DNA from: Gemmatimonadota bacterium
Lineage (GTDB): Bacteria; Gemmatimonadota; Gemmatimonadetes; Longimicrobiales; Gaopeijiaceae
Reading direction: 5' to 3'
Assembly: GCA_012960225.1 (NCBI GenBank)
Contig: DUBS01000035.1
Span: forward strand, 217,273 to 253,703
Length of the DNA stretch: 36,431 nt
The stretch's first letter is position 1; every line of letters starts with the position of its first letter. The notes beneath the pieces were generated by a model that saw only the letters and a list, made by a program, of their open reading frames with translations, made no database searches and was not told where the DNA came from. The translations under genes and the position numbers were made by a program. This document shows, piece by piece, positions 26,095 through 34,455 of this stretch.

Positions 26095-26376
26095 GCCGCG
26101 GTACTAATGGCGATCCAGGTAAGGCAGTGAAGGCATACTGGATAGTGGCCCAATAAGATTTTTCACCCCCACCTATGTTATGCTTCCCCGGCCTTAGGTG
26201 ACCTCCGCCACTGGTATGCACACCACTTTGGTCAGCGGGCCTCTTGGAGGCTAGACCAGTTACATCCACATTGCCCGACAGGCCCGGTACGCAAGCGAAT
26301 CCATTAACCCCATATCGTCTGAGTCTTCCCCAAAAACCCTGAGAAGCAGGAGTCTCGCTCACAAGAATTTATCTAC
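26095..26376. other. Intergenic region before actA
   Basis: About 280 bases between actA and the divergent small protein gene, presumably holding the act operon promoter. I see no clear promoter, terminator or RNA element. A 160-codon minus-strand frame crosses it, but its composition looks random and it overlaps actA. Confidence 0.5.
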
Positions 26377-26727
26377 ATGATGGGCGGTAGAGGGCGTGAC
26401 TCCGTAGCACTCAATCGGTATCGTGGGATGAAGATGACATCCTCACACAGATCCAGAGCTGACTCAGGCACCGGCCTACACATCGCGACAATCACACATG
26501 GTGGTCGCATCTGGGGTACGTACTTGGAGTTTGACGATGACCCAACGAGGCCAGATGTGTATCTCGCTCGCCTCCGATTTGATGTGGCGAATCCTACCAA
26601 CCTCGAAGAAGCTCCACGCACCACAGTGATCATCATCGAAGAGTCCTACCAGGAAGCTGTCACCAAAGCGCGCGACTTCGACGACCGCCAACTAGAAGCC
26701 TTGTTACGGTCGGCGCTACCTGACTAG
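26377..26727 (+). CDS. Small protein of unknown function
   Basis: 116 residues from the first ATG; in-frame ATGs at 26380, 26428 and 26434 are also possible and none has a strong ribosome site. The first 30 residues are basic and low-complexity and may be untranslated. From G-L-H-I-A-T-I-T-H-G-G-R-I-W-G-T-Y-L-E-F the sequence looks like a compact alpha/beta domain with T-T-V-I-I-I-E-E-S-Y and a C-terminal helix R-Q-L-E-A-L-L-R-S-A-L. No signal, membrane helix or cysteine is seen. I do not recognise a named family. It is divergent from actA and convergent with the ABC permease. Confidence 0.6.
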   Translation: MMGGRGRDSVALNRYRGMKMTSSHRSRADSGTGLHIATITHGGRIWGTYLEFDDDPTRPDVYLARLRFDVANPTNLEEAPRTTVIIIEESYQEAVTKARDFDDRQLEALLRSALPD

Positions 26728-26768
26728 CTAAACTGACCACACTCAAGCCCGATAGTAGGACCTTTTCT

Positions 26769-28016
26769 TCAGGCTTCCTTCACCCATCTCCATAATTCTG
26801 GAAGAGTTGGCCTTTTGCCTGCCATGAGAATTCCCACCTTGTAAATCCTGCCAGCTATCCAAGCAATCGCAAGGACCGTGAAAAGCATGAGTAGGAATGA
26901 GAGACCAATCTGCCAGGCGGGTATCCCACCACTCACCACACGTGCCCATATCAGGAATGGTGAGAAAAGGGGGAACAGAGAAAACCATGTCGACATCGCA
27001 GTCATCGGTTGCACAATTACAACCGAGACCATCGCGATAGGGATCACAAGAAGCATAACCATGGGCAACCGCACCTGCTGAGCCTCCTGGTCGGTATTGC
27101 ACATTGCGCCCACAGCTGCATGCAAGCCGGAATACATGAAGAATCCGAAGATGAACAAGCATACAAACAGGGTCACCATTCCGATCCCCGGAAGTGCTGG
27201 GAGGAGAGTTTCGACTGGAATAAGTCCAGGACTTAGGCTGACCAAAAGAGGGATCCCGCCAGCTACAATCAGGAATCCTGAGACAATCCAGACAAGAAGC
27301 TGTGTAAGGCCAACAGCACCAACACCCAGGATTTTTCCTAACATGAGGTGCCATGGTTCCATCGAGGAAATGATCACTTCCACGATGCGGCTGGTCTTCT
27401 CCTCTAGCGTCGCTCTCATCACTGAGTCTGCGTAGAATAGAATTACCATGTAGAGAAAGAAGGCCCCTAGATACGCCACCCAGAATTGTGGCTCCTCCGT
27501 TGAAGTCCGTTCCTCCGACAGTAATTCCAGGCTAAGGTCTCCCCCACTTAAGAGCGCCTCTGCATCGACCCCTAGCCTTTCAAGCTGGTACTCCATAACC
27601 GCACGGGTAATAGCACTTTGCAGGGTTAGTTGGCGGATGGGTGAAGGACGGGTAGTCACGTACACAATCGCTTCGCCAGTATCAAGTGTGAGTTCATCTA
27701 ACACAATGAACCCCCAGAGGTCACCTTCAGTTGCTTCTTTCCGGAGACTAGTCACCACATCCGGATACCACCGCTCCTCCTCAACCTCAAGCCCTTCGTT
27801 TACCAGATAGGGCGCAATCCGTTCGTATAACACATTACTACCATCAACAATCGCAAGCTTCTGTTCAGCCTGTCCTCCACGCACCAGGAAGTATGCTGGA
27901 ACAACCATGAGTAGAAGAATGAGCAAAGGGCCACCTAGCGTTGAAATGACGAACCACTTCGAACGCACCCTCTGCAGGTATTCACGCCGGATGACTGCCC
28001 AAACATTAACCGACAT
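26769..28016 (-). CDS. ABC-2 type exporter permease (NatB-like)
   Basis: Membrane subunit of an ABC exporter, 415 residues. One helix near 20-45 (W-F-V-I-S-T-L-G-G-P-L-L), a large extracytoplasmic domain (about 45-180), then five more helices in the C-terminal half with V-E-V-I-I-S-S-M-E-P-W-H-L-M-L-G-K-I-L-G, the ABC-2 signature seen in NatB/YhaP proteins. Its ATG overlaps the ATPase stop as TAATG, so the pair is coupled. Substrate unknown; sodium export is known for NatAB but not shown here. Confidence 0.9.
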   Translation of the reverse strand: MSVNVWAVIRREYLQRVRSKWFVISTLGGPLLILLLMVVPAYFLVRGGQAEQKLAIVDGSNVLYERIAPYLVNEGLEVEEERWYPDVVTSLRKEATEGDLWGFIVLDELTLDTGEAIVYVTTRPSPIRQLTLQSAITRAVMEYQLERLGVDAEALLSGGDLSLELLSEERTSTEEPQFWVAYLGAFFLYMVILFYADSVMRATLEEKTSRIVEVIISSMEPWHLMLGKILGVGAVGLTQLLVWIVSGFLIVAGGIPLLVSLSPGLIPVETLLPALPGIGMVTLFVCLFIFGFFMYSGLHAAVGAMCNTDQEAQQVRLPMVMLLVIPIAMVSVVIVQPMTAMSTWFSLFPLFSPFLIWARVVSGGIPAWQIGLSFLLMLFTVLAIAWIAGRIYKVGILMAGKRPTLPELWRWVKEA

Positions 28017-28972
28017 TATTGAAGTTCCAGCGTAACGTTCTTGGGCATCCCCGCATCACCAACTGACTCTGTCCCGGCATGACGAACAAAAATCTCGTGT
28101 AACCGCGGCTCTACAAGATCGAAGCGGTATATCTTTACGCCGGATTCTAGGCCGCGCTTGAGAATACTCTGGTGATCAGCGCCATCCTTTAGAATGAGGT
28201 GTAACTCACCGTTCGATTCATGGATGCAATCTATCTCCGGACCCTCTAGCCATTGATTGGAGCCTTCAAACCTCACTACTACTACGCCGGTTCGCTCCTT
28301 CGCCTTCAATTCTTTTAGATCAGCATCAAGTACCTTTCGTGCATTGGATATTAGACAGACTCGCTCACAAATCCGCTCCGCTTGGTCCATGAGATGTGTC
28401 GACAACAGGATCGTGGTTCCTTTGGAATGAAAATCTCGAATAATCTCTTCGAGCACGTCCTGATTGAGCGGATCGAGGCCGCTGAAGGGTTCATCTAGAA
28501 TTAATAGCTCGGGCTCATGAATAACTGTCCCGATAAACTGGACTTTTTGCTGCATCCCTTTCGAAAGAGCTTCGATCCTTCTATCAGCCCATCCGCCAAG
28601 TCCCAATCGTTCAAGCCAATCATTGGAGCGTTTCCAGCCTTCGGTGCGAGATACCCCCCGGATTTCTGCCAGAAAAGTTAAGAACTCAGTACATGTCATT
28701 TTTCTGTAGACGCCGCGCTCTTCTGGTAAATACCCTACCCTCTTGCGACGCACGTCATCAGGAGTAGCCCCGAGCAAACTGACTGATCCCACATCCGGAT
28801 GCAGAATTCCCATGATCATGCGTAGGCAGGTGGTCTTTCCTGATCCATTCGGCCCAATAAGTCCGCATATGGCACCCCGGGGTACATCGAAGTTCAGTTC
28901 GGAAACCGCAGTATGGTTGCCAAAACGTTTCGTAACATCACTGAGCCGGATTGCGTATCTCGTATCAATCAC
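28016..28972 (-). CDS. ABC exporter ATPase (NatA-like)
   Basis: Cytosolic ATP-hydrolysing subunit, 318 residues. Walker A is G40-P-N-G-S-G-K-T-T48; the Q-loop region reads V-G-Y-L-P-E-E-R-G-V-Y; the signature is L-S-K-G-M-Q-Q; Walker B is L-L-I-L-D-E-P; the H-loop is S-T-H. A C-terminal extension of about 90 residues (V-V-V-R-F-E-G-S-N) is common in NatA-type ATPases. The GTG start at 28970-28972 has no clear ribosome site. Partner of the overlapping permease. Confidence 0.94.
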   Translation of the reverse strand: MIDTRYAIRLSDVTKRFGNHTAVSELNFDVPRGAICGLIGPNGSGKTTCLRMIMGILHPDVGSVSLLGATPDDVRRKRVGYLPEERGVYRKMTCTEFLTFLAEIRGVSRTEGWKRSNDWLERLGLGGWADRRIEALSKGMQQKVQFIGTVIHEPELLILDEPFSGLDPLNQDVLEEIIRDFHSKGTTILLSTHLMDQAERICERVCLISNARKVLDADLKELKAKERTGVVVVRFEGSNQWLEGPEIDCIHESNGELHLILKDGADHQSILKRGLESGVKIYRFDLVEPRLHEIFVRHAGTESVGDAGMPKNVTLELQ

Positions 28973-29126
28973 AAATTTGCGCCATCTAGGGATGACCTAA
29001 GCTAGTTGAGTACTGACATGGAGCTAGAATTCAAGTTCGATAGAGTCCTGGTTAGGTAGCCAGCGATCGCCTTGCAGGCTGGACAACCAATAAGAGAGAC
29101 CCTCCCAGGATACATACAACATACCT

Positions 29127-29132
29127 TATACT
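29127..29132 (+). promoter_or_regulatory. Possible -10 box for the AbrB-like gene
   Basis: TATACT matches the -10 consensus at five of six positions and lies about 40 bases before the start codon in an A/T-rich stretch. No good -35 is found 16-18 bases upstream, so support is weak. Confidence 0.25.
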
Positions 29133-29174
29133 TTACTTAGCTTATCGGGGTTTTGTGCATACAGGAGGAGTTGC

Positions 29175-29369
29175 ATGGCCATCTATCGTACCCTTTACTA
29201 TACCGATGTCACAGTAGGCGTCGGAGGGCGGGTTACGATTCCCCAGGACATGAGGGAACACTTGGGGATCGAAGAGGGTGAGTCACTAACTGTGAGAATG
29301 GAAGAAAATCCCAGAGGTGGACGCCAGATGGTCGTGTGGCGCGCGGAACCGGAAATTGAAGAAGACTGA
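29175..29369 (+). CDS. AbrB/SpoVT-type DNA-binding protein
   Basis: 64-residue protein with a swapped-hairpin DNA-binding core: V-G-V-G-G-R-V-T-I-P-Q-D-M-R-E-H-L-G-I-E then E-G-E-S-L-T-V-R-M. This is the AbrB/MazE fold, used by transition regulators and antitoxins. A strong AGGAGGAG sits 5-6 bases before the ATG. It is alone: no PIN or MazF-like toxin follows, and the next gene (LuxC-like) is convergent. The short acidic tail W-R-A-E-P-E-I-E-E-D is unlike a toxin-neutralising extension. Regulatory targets unknown. Confidence 0.85.
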   Translation: MAIYRTLYYTDVTVGVGGRVTIPQDMREHLGIEEGESLTVRMEENPRGGRQMVVWRAEPEIEED

Positions 29370-29390
29370 GCCCAAGAAAACGTAGGGTCG

Positions 29391-30797
29391 TCAGTCGCCT
29401 ACTTCTTCCAGATCCACCCAGCGCACTAAGTCTCGGAGGGGACTGCCTCCATCATGGTGCCATGACGGAGGAGGGAAAGATAATTCCGAGAACTTTGCGA
29501 TACGTGATACTCCGATACGTCCCAGTTCTTCAGCCAATTTCTCTAGATCCCTCCCCACACCCGCTACACCCACGCTCTGAAGGTGCCCCTTGTCAGGGCT
29601 CAGCCTCTTGATCAAGTCACTTGGGTTCTCAATTGGCTCCACACGTACCACTCGGCCGACGTGATTGTATCTTAGCTCCGAATCCGGATCGAAAATCACT
29701 GTCCAGAAAGCCTTGCCACCATGATAAATACCTCCTGGCGAACCTGATGCAGTAAGCAATTCCGCAGCACCACGAACCTGATGCAGCGCTGCCGCTTCCT
29801 CTAGTTCCAGATCACCACCTGGAAGATCATTTTCTATAGCTTCAAGGGCCGATGCCAGGTATCCAGCAAAAGCCTCCGGTGTAATATCTCCACGGGAGTC
29901 GACATAAATAGATCGTGGGGACACGCAGCCCCGCTGGTCGAAAACCGCCACGGCCCGAGCAATATCCCGAGCAGTCTGTTCGACTAACCCCGAGGTAAGT
30001 GCCTGGCTCCCGACAACCCCTACGCTAATGCGGTGATGATAGGCTACAAAGCGTTTGGTCACCGGAGTCAATGCTCGAATACTCTCCACCGACTCGTCCC
30101 CACCATAAGTGGTTACAATACTGGCTCGATCAAGAACTCCCCTTTCTAAATTTGAACTGCCACCCGGCCAATAAAGGACAGCAACATTTTCAGCCAGATC
30201 CTGATCTATAACTGCTAGTGCCTGCATAAAGAGCACGGGAAGTACCACATCTCCTCGGCCTGGCTTTAGTAAGGTCGGCGCCTTGGTTAACAAGCTGCGA
30301 ATCAACGCCGTCACTCCGACTCCAGGTACGCTACCCGATACAATCTGGACACAGAGGTCAGCGCCAATTGCCATTGTCTGACAGCCGTTCTGCTTAACGA
30401 AACCGTCCAATGCATCTGAAGTGCCAAATTCGTTGCTCAGAAGCCCACAAAGCCGATCCTCAACCCAATCTGCAGCCATACCATCCAAAACAGCACGAGC
30501 CATTGGAGCTGACAGACCAGAGGCCCTGGGAAGCAGTTCCAACGCCTTTGTTCTGAGAGGGTCACCCTCCTTCAAGAATCGACTCCCTGCGATTCCTAGT
30601 ATCTGAGCAAGATCGGCAGCCTTTCGCTTCCTCAATCTGCTGCTGCCCTCAATTAAGATATCGGCCAATCCATTTAGCCACCCGGACTCGATAGAGAGGC
30701 TGCGCATAGAGCACCCTGGACCTAGCGCAGCAGAGGTTGCCCCCGGAACCTCGACGGAACCTGGGATGGCCCAAGCATCGAAGATGTCTTGGGTCAC
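29391..30797 (-). CDS. LuxC-like acyl-CoA/acyl-protein reductase
   Basis: Aldehyde-dehydrogenase-fold enzyme of 468 residues that, in the LuxC family, reduces an activated fatty acyl group to an aldehyde with NADPH. The acyl-thioester cysteine lies in F-D-Q-R-G-C-V-S-P-R (Cys291), the G-S-V-P-G-V-G stretch and L-K-P-G-R-G-D mark the cofactor region, and the end S-W-H-H-D-G-G-S-P-L-R-D-L-V-R-W is the LuxC C-terminal motif. The GTG start (30795-30797) overlaps the LuxE-like stop as GTGA. It probably takes an acyl group activated by that protein. No luciferase genes are present, so the aldehyde would go elsewhere. Confidence 0.88.
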   Translation of the reverse strand: MTQDIFDAWAIPGSVEVPGATSAALGPGCSMRSLSIESGWLNGLADILIEGSSRLRKRKAADLAQILGIAGSRFLKEGDPLRTKALELLPRASGLSAPMARAVLDGMAADWVEDRLCGLLSNEFGTSDALDGFVKQNGCQTMAIGADLCVQIVSGSVPGVGVTALIRSLLTKAPTLLKPGRGDVVLPVLFMQALAVIDQDLAENVAVLYWPGGSSNLERGVLDRASIVTTYGGDESVESIRALTPVTKRFVAYHHRISVGVVGSQALTSGLVEQTARDIARAVAVFDQRGCVSPRSIYVDSRGDITPEAFAGYLASALEAIENDLPGGDLELEEAAALHQVRGAAELLTASGSPGGIYHGGKAFWTVIFDPDSELRYNHVGRVVRVEPIENPSDLIKRLSPDKGHLQSVGVAGVGRDLEKLAEELGRIGVSRIAKFSELSFPPPSWHHDGGSPLRDLVRWVDLEEVGD

Positions 30798-31948
30798 TGG
30801 CGAGTGACCCTGCTAGAGGCCATCAGCTCATCCATGGCCCTAGAGCACCCTCGTGGCTCCGCATTAGGAAAACGACCCTCAAGATGAACTTTCCCACCTA
30901 TCACTCGCCCAATATCCTCGGTAAGCACGTGGCAAACCGAACCAAGGTTTGCTAGGTCAAAGAATGCTAGTAACCCCGTTTCATTTTCTGCGACCGGCTC
31001 AAGAGTTGTCGGGTTGAGTGCACGTTCCCTAAGCCATGGCGGCGGAGTATGACCTACTTGTGTTTCATTCGGTTGTGTCAGGTTCGATTCATAAAGCTGT
31101 GAGAGTAATTCCGTCATACCGTACTCATTCACGATTCGACTAGGCTCGAGACCTACGGTTGTGGACAGGGACTTGTATAGCTGTTCTTTCGTGATATCAC
31201 GGGTCTGAGCCTTGAATCCTCCGGTCTCCATAATCCGGCTCTCTGGTGGGAGACGTCGTAGCTCCTTACCTGCCAACTCGTCTAGCCAGTGCAGAAAGGC
31301 GAATGCGGTGCCTAGTAGTAGTATTTTCTCGCCCTCTAGCGCTGCGTCATTTAACACATTTCTGAGTCCTATACTGTTTAGCACACCCTCTCCGTTAACA
31401 AACCAGTGAGTTTCTGAAGACATCGTGTCAGCCGCTACGCCGACCATGTGCGAAAGAGACGAGTGGGGCAGATCCTCCGGGGACGGAATCAGGGATACAA
31501 ATTTGATCTTTTCAACATCCGGAAGAAGATATTCGCGAAAGTTTGATAGGAGTGAAGCATGGTAAAGCGAAGGCCGTGACACTAAGTGTCTTCCGGGGGC
31601 AAGAGTCGTACTGGTAGTTCCGCTTGTTCGAAAGACCATTCTTACAGAGGAATGATCACCCGTTACTAAATCGAGATGTCTAAACGCTGTGGTTGGGACC
31701 ATCGGTACATGCCACCAACTCTTAACCGCAGTAGGCACGGCGTTCTTGCTTTCACAGAAGCGGCGGTATACAGGATTGTATTGGAACTGGACACTAAAGG
31801 CCCTCAAGGCCAATTCTTCGAATTTCAGATCACTCCAACACGATGTGAAATCCTGTGAGAAGTGTATTTCCAGTTCACTGGCTAACACATCAAGTTCTTC
31901 TGGTACCCTGCCAATCGGAGACATCCTCGTTGATGATATATCAGTCAT
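30794..31948 (-). CDS. LuxE-like acyl-protein synthetase
   Basis: ATP-dependent fatty-acid activating enzyme of the LuxE family, 384 residues. The adenylating loop is F-R-T-S-G-T-T-S-T-T (about 107-116), followed by H-L-V-S-R-P-S-L-Y; further family marks are I-M-E-T-G-G-F-K and N-E-Y-G-M-T-E-L. In luminous bacteria LuxE acylates itself and hands the acyl group to LuxC. The ATG at 31946-31948 lacks a ribosome site; an ATG at 31922-31924 (M-S-P-I-G-R-V-P-E-E) is an alternative. It overlaps the LuxC-like gene by 4 bases. Confidence 0.87.
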   Translation of the reverse strand: MTDISSTRMSPIGRVPEELDVLASELEIHFSQDFTSCWSDLKFEELALRAFSVQFQYNPVYRRFCESKNAVPTAVKSWWHVPMVPTTAFRHLDLVTGDHSSVRMVFRTSGTTSTTLAPGRHLVSRPSLYHASLLSNFREYLLPDVEKIKFVSLIPSPEDLPHSSLSHMVGVAADTMSSETHWFVNGEGVLNSIGLRNVLNDAALEGEKILLLGTAFAFLHWLDELAGKELRRLPPESRIMETGGFKAQTRDITKEQLYKSLSTTVGLEPSRIVNEYGMTELLSQLYESNLTQPNETQVGHTPPPWLRERALNPTTLEPVAENETGLLAFFDLANLGSVCHVLTEDIGRVIGGKVHLEGRFPNAEPRGCSRAMDELMASSRVTRQ

Positions 31949-32080
31949 AGTTGGTAATGTATGGTGTTACTAGATACCAGGTGTGAGAAACCCACAACAA
32001 CAACCGCCATCTGGGTGTCTCGTTAGTGGCCCCTTGAACTCTTCGGTTAGAGTCGGCATTACACAACTAGGGAGGATTAG

Positions 32081-34369
32081 ATGAAGAGGACCGCACATGC
32101 GCGTGTTCTCATACTGTTGGTGAGCCATCTCTGTGGATTCTCCCTGGCTCATCCATCTGCTGCACAGGAATCGCCTGGAGTCACCCTAGAGGCGCTACCT
32201 CTCGAAGTTGATCTCGTTCTTGATGGTCGCATTTTGGAGGAATCCTGGTTTTCCGCGGTCCCGATCACTGATTTTACGCAGCAGGAGCCGGTCGAAGGCG
32301 GGGTGCCGTCAGAGGAAACCGAGATCCGAGTCCTTTTTGATGAGGACAATCTCTATATCGGTGTCATCATCTACGACGACCCCGAAGAGGTCTTAGCATA
32401 TCAGCGTGAGCGGGATGCTTCATTGGGCACAGACGACCGGTTCATGTGGATCCTGGACACGTTCCTGGACGGTCGGACCGGCTACTTCTTCGAGATCAAC
32501 GCAGCCGGCCTCATGGGTGACGGCATCTTACGCTCCAGCGGTGGTGGTGGTGGTGGTGGACGTTTCGGTGGAGGTTTTTCCGGTGGTGGCGCGAACAAGG
32601 CGTGGGACGGGATCTGGGAGGCACGTACCGCGATGCGTCCCGACGGCTGGTCCGCCGAGATCCGGATCCCTTTTCGTACACTGAACTTCGATCCCAATAA
32701 CGATACATGGGGCATCAATTTCCAGCGCACGATCCGCCGCCGTAACGAAGAGATCCTGTGGCGGGGCTGGAAGCGGACCGAGGGTCTACGCAGGCCGATC
32801 TTTGCCGGGCGTATGACTGGCCTTCAGAATCTATCCCAGGGTCTGGGACTCGAGGCGGTACCGTCCACGATCGTAGGCTGGCGCACCATCCCTGCGAACG
32901 CAGAACCGACCACTGTGCCGCGTGATCTCAGTTTGGACGTCAATTACAGTGTGACGTCGAGCCTGCGCGCTTCGGTGTCCGTAAACACGGACTTCGCCGA
33001 GGTCGAGAGTGATCAGCGGCGGGTGAACCTCACACGCTTCCCGATACGCTTCCCCGAACGCAGGAATTTCTTCCTTGAAGGCTCCAACGTCTTCTCGTTC
33101 GCGCCCGGCCTAGCGATGTCGCCCTTCTACTCACGCAACATTGGACTCAGGAGTGGCCAACAGATCCCGATCAACTACGGTGGACGTGTCACTGGCCAGG
33201 TCGGTCAGTACGAGGTGGGCTTCTATCAACTAGGGACCAGCGACCATACGTACTTGGACGGTGCAGGGGCGGACAAGTTCATCCCTTCCGAACAGTTCAC
33301 GGTTGGACGCATCAAAAGGCAGATCTTCGAACAATCGACAATCGGAGCCATCTACACCCGGCGTGCTCAATCACCTGATGCTCTCGGGGAATCCCCTCTC
33401 AATGCGTACACTGCGGGTGCCGACTTGCTCTTCAGGACGCGCAACCTGGCTGGCCGTTACAACATGGACGTAGAGGCGACCGTCGTCTGGAACTCGAATC
33501 CCGATCCGGCAAAAGATCTGGAGTTTAAGGATCTCGCTGGCCACGGTCTTAAATTCACATTTCCGAACGATACCTGGTCTGGATCTGTCGGGTACCGGGA
33601 GCTCGGCAGCGGTTACCGGCCTGCTCTAGGCTTCATCCCTCGTAATGATTTCCGGGCTTTCAACCAGCAGATCGGCTGGTCACCACGCCCGAATATCGAC
33701 TGGCTACGCAGACTTCGTTTTTCTGCACAATTCCGGCACCAAAAGGGGGTCAGTACGGGCATCACCGACGAGCGCAAGTGGGAGTTTGGCCTACTTGGGT
33801 TGGACTTGGAGAGTGGTGACGGCTTCGACATCAACGCCACACGGAAATTCGAATACCTTGATCGCGCCTTCTTTGTGAGCGAAGGGGTTAAGGTCATGCC
33901 TGGGGAATACACCACGCTCGGATACCGCCTCACTGTTCGGACGACAGGCCGCAGACCTGTTTCCGTCTACGGTAACGCCTCGTTGGGTGACTTTTGGAAT
34001 GGCGAGCGGCTCAATTTCGGAGGGCGTGTCACATTCCGGCCGAACCCCGGTGTCAGCATCTCGACGAACATCCAGCACAATCGGGTTACTCTGCCGCAGG
34101 GTGACTTCGTTGCGGACGTCTATGAGGTCGAAGGCCAATGGAACCCCACTCCTTGGGTCAGTGCGATGAGTCAGGTCCAGTTCGACGACGTGAGTAAGCT
34201 TGTCGGGCTCTTCGCGAGAGTGCGCTGGATCGTGAAACCAGGGAATGATATCTACTTCGTGTACACGCATAACTGGCAGAACCTGGGCGTCGGTATCCTG
34301 GATAACCCAGATCTGATCACGCTGTCACGGGGTGGGGCGATCAAGGCCAACTACACGTACCGGTTCTAG
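32081..34369 (+). CDS. DUF5916-type protein: carbohydrate-binding-like domain plus outer-membrane barrel
   Basis: 762 residues with a signal peptide (residues 1-28, ending P-S-A-A-Q). Residues about 40-245 form a CBM9-like beta sandwich (L-V-L-D-G-R-I-L-E-E-S-W, V-L-F-D-E-D-N-L-Y-I-G-V, D-D-R-F-M-W-I-L-D-T-F-L-D-G-R-T-G-Y-F-F). From about 280 on there are repeated amphipathic strands ending in Y-T-Y-R-F, typical of an outer-membrane barrel. The F-P-E-R-R-N-F-F-L-E-G segment is a hallmark I associate with DUF5916. A glycine-rich loop (seven consecutive Gly at 154-160) interrupts the first domain. A strong GGGAGGA site precedes the ATG. Function is not established; glycan or proteolysis-linked surface roles are guesses. 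Confidence 0.85.
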   Translation: MKRTAHARVLILLVSHLCGFSLAHPSAAQESPGVTLEALPLEVDLVLDGRILEESWFSAVPITDFTQQEPVEGGVPSEETEIRVLFDEDNLYIGVIIYDDPEEVLAYQRERDASLGTDDRFMWILDTFLDGRTGYFFEINAAGLMGDGILRSSGGGGGGGRFGGGFSGGGANKAWDGIWEARTAMRPDGWSAEIRIPFRTLNFDPNNDTWGINFQRTIRRRNEEILWRGWKRTEGLRRPIFAGRMTGLQNLSQGLGLEAVPSTIVGWRTIPANAEPTTVPRDLSLDVNYSVTSSLRASVSVNTDFAEVESDQRRVNLTRFPIRFPERRNFFLEGSNVFSFAPGLAMSPFYSRNIGLRSGQQIPINYGGRVTGQVGQYEVGFYQLGTSDHTYLDGAGADKFIPSEQFTVGRIKRQIFEQSTIGAIYTRRAQSPDALGESPLNAYTAGADLLFRTRNLAGRYNMDVEATVVWNSNPDPAKDLEFKDLAGHGLKFTFPNDTWSGSVGYRELGSGYRPALGFIPRNDFRAFNQQIGWSPRPNIDWLRRLRFSAQFRHQKGVSTGITDERKWEFGLLGLDLESGDGFDINATRKFEYLDRAFFVSEGVKVMPGEYTTLGYRLTVRTTGRRPVSVYGNASLGDFWNGERLNFGGRVTFRPNPGVSISTNIQHNRVTLPQGDFVADVYEVEGQWNPTPWVSAMSQVQFDDVSKLVGLFARVRWIVKPGNDIYFVYTHNWQNLGVGILDNPDLITLSRGGAIKANYTYRF
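32540..32560 (+). repeat. GGT trinucleotide microsatellite inside the DUF5916 gene
   Basis: Six GGT codons and one GGA encode seven glycines in a row, followed by further Gly-Phe-Gly and Gly-Gly segments to about 32591. In-frame slippage would change loop length without breaking the gene. Confidence 0.85.
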
Positions 34370-34384
34370 CGGCCTACCAGGCCG
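34370..34384 (+). terminator. Short hairpin after the DUF5916 gene
   Basis: CGGCCT and AGGCCG form a 6-bp stem with an ACC loop directly after the stop codon. No T run follows, so terminator function is doubtful. Confidence 0.25.
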
Positions 34385-34455
34385 AGAGGGACTCTGGTGG
34401 ATGGGTGTCGGCATGCGTATTACTGAGCGACACATCCCCTTGGTTGGAGGGTCTC

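Noticed and set aside
26195-26245. GCCACTG stretch recalling the B12 box of cobalamin riboswitches
   Set aside because: Only this short core matches; the rest of the aptamer and a relevant downstream gene are lacking.
25880-26362. 160-codon minus-strand open frame upstream of and overlapping actA
   Set aside because: It overlaps actA in another frame, has a Pro/Arg/Ser-rich random-looking composition and no recognisable domain.
33791-34270. 159-codon minus-strand open frame inside the DUF5916 gene
   Set aside because: Fully antisense to a well-supported outer-membrane protein gene with no family features.
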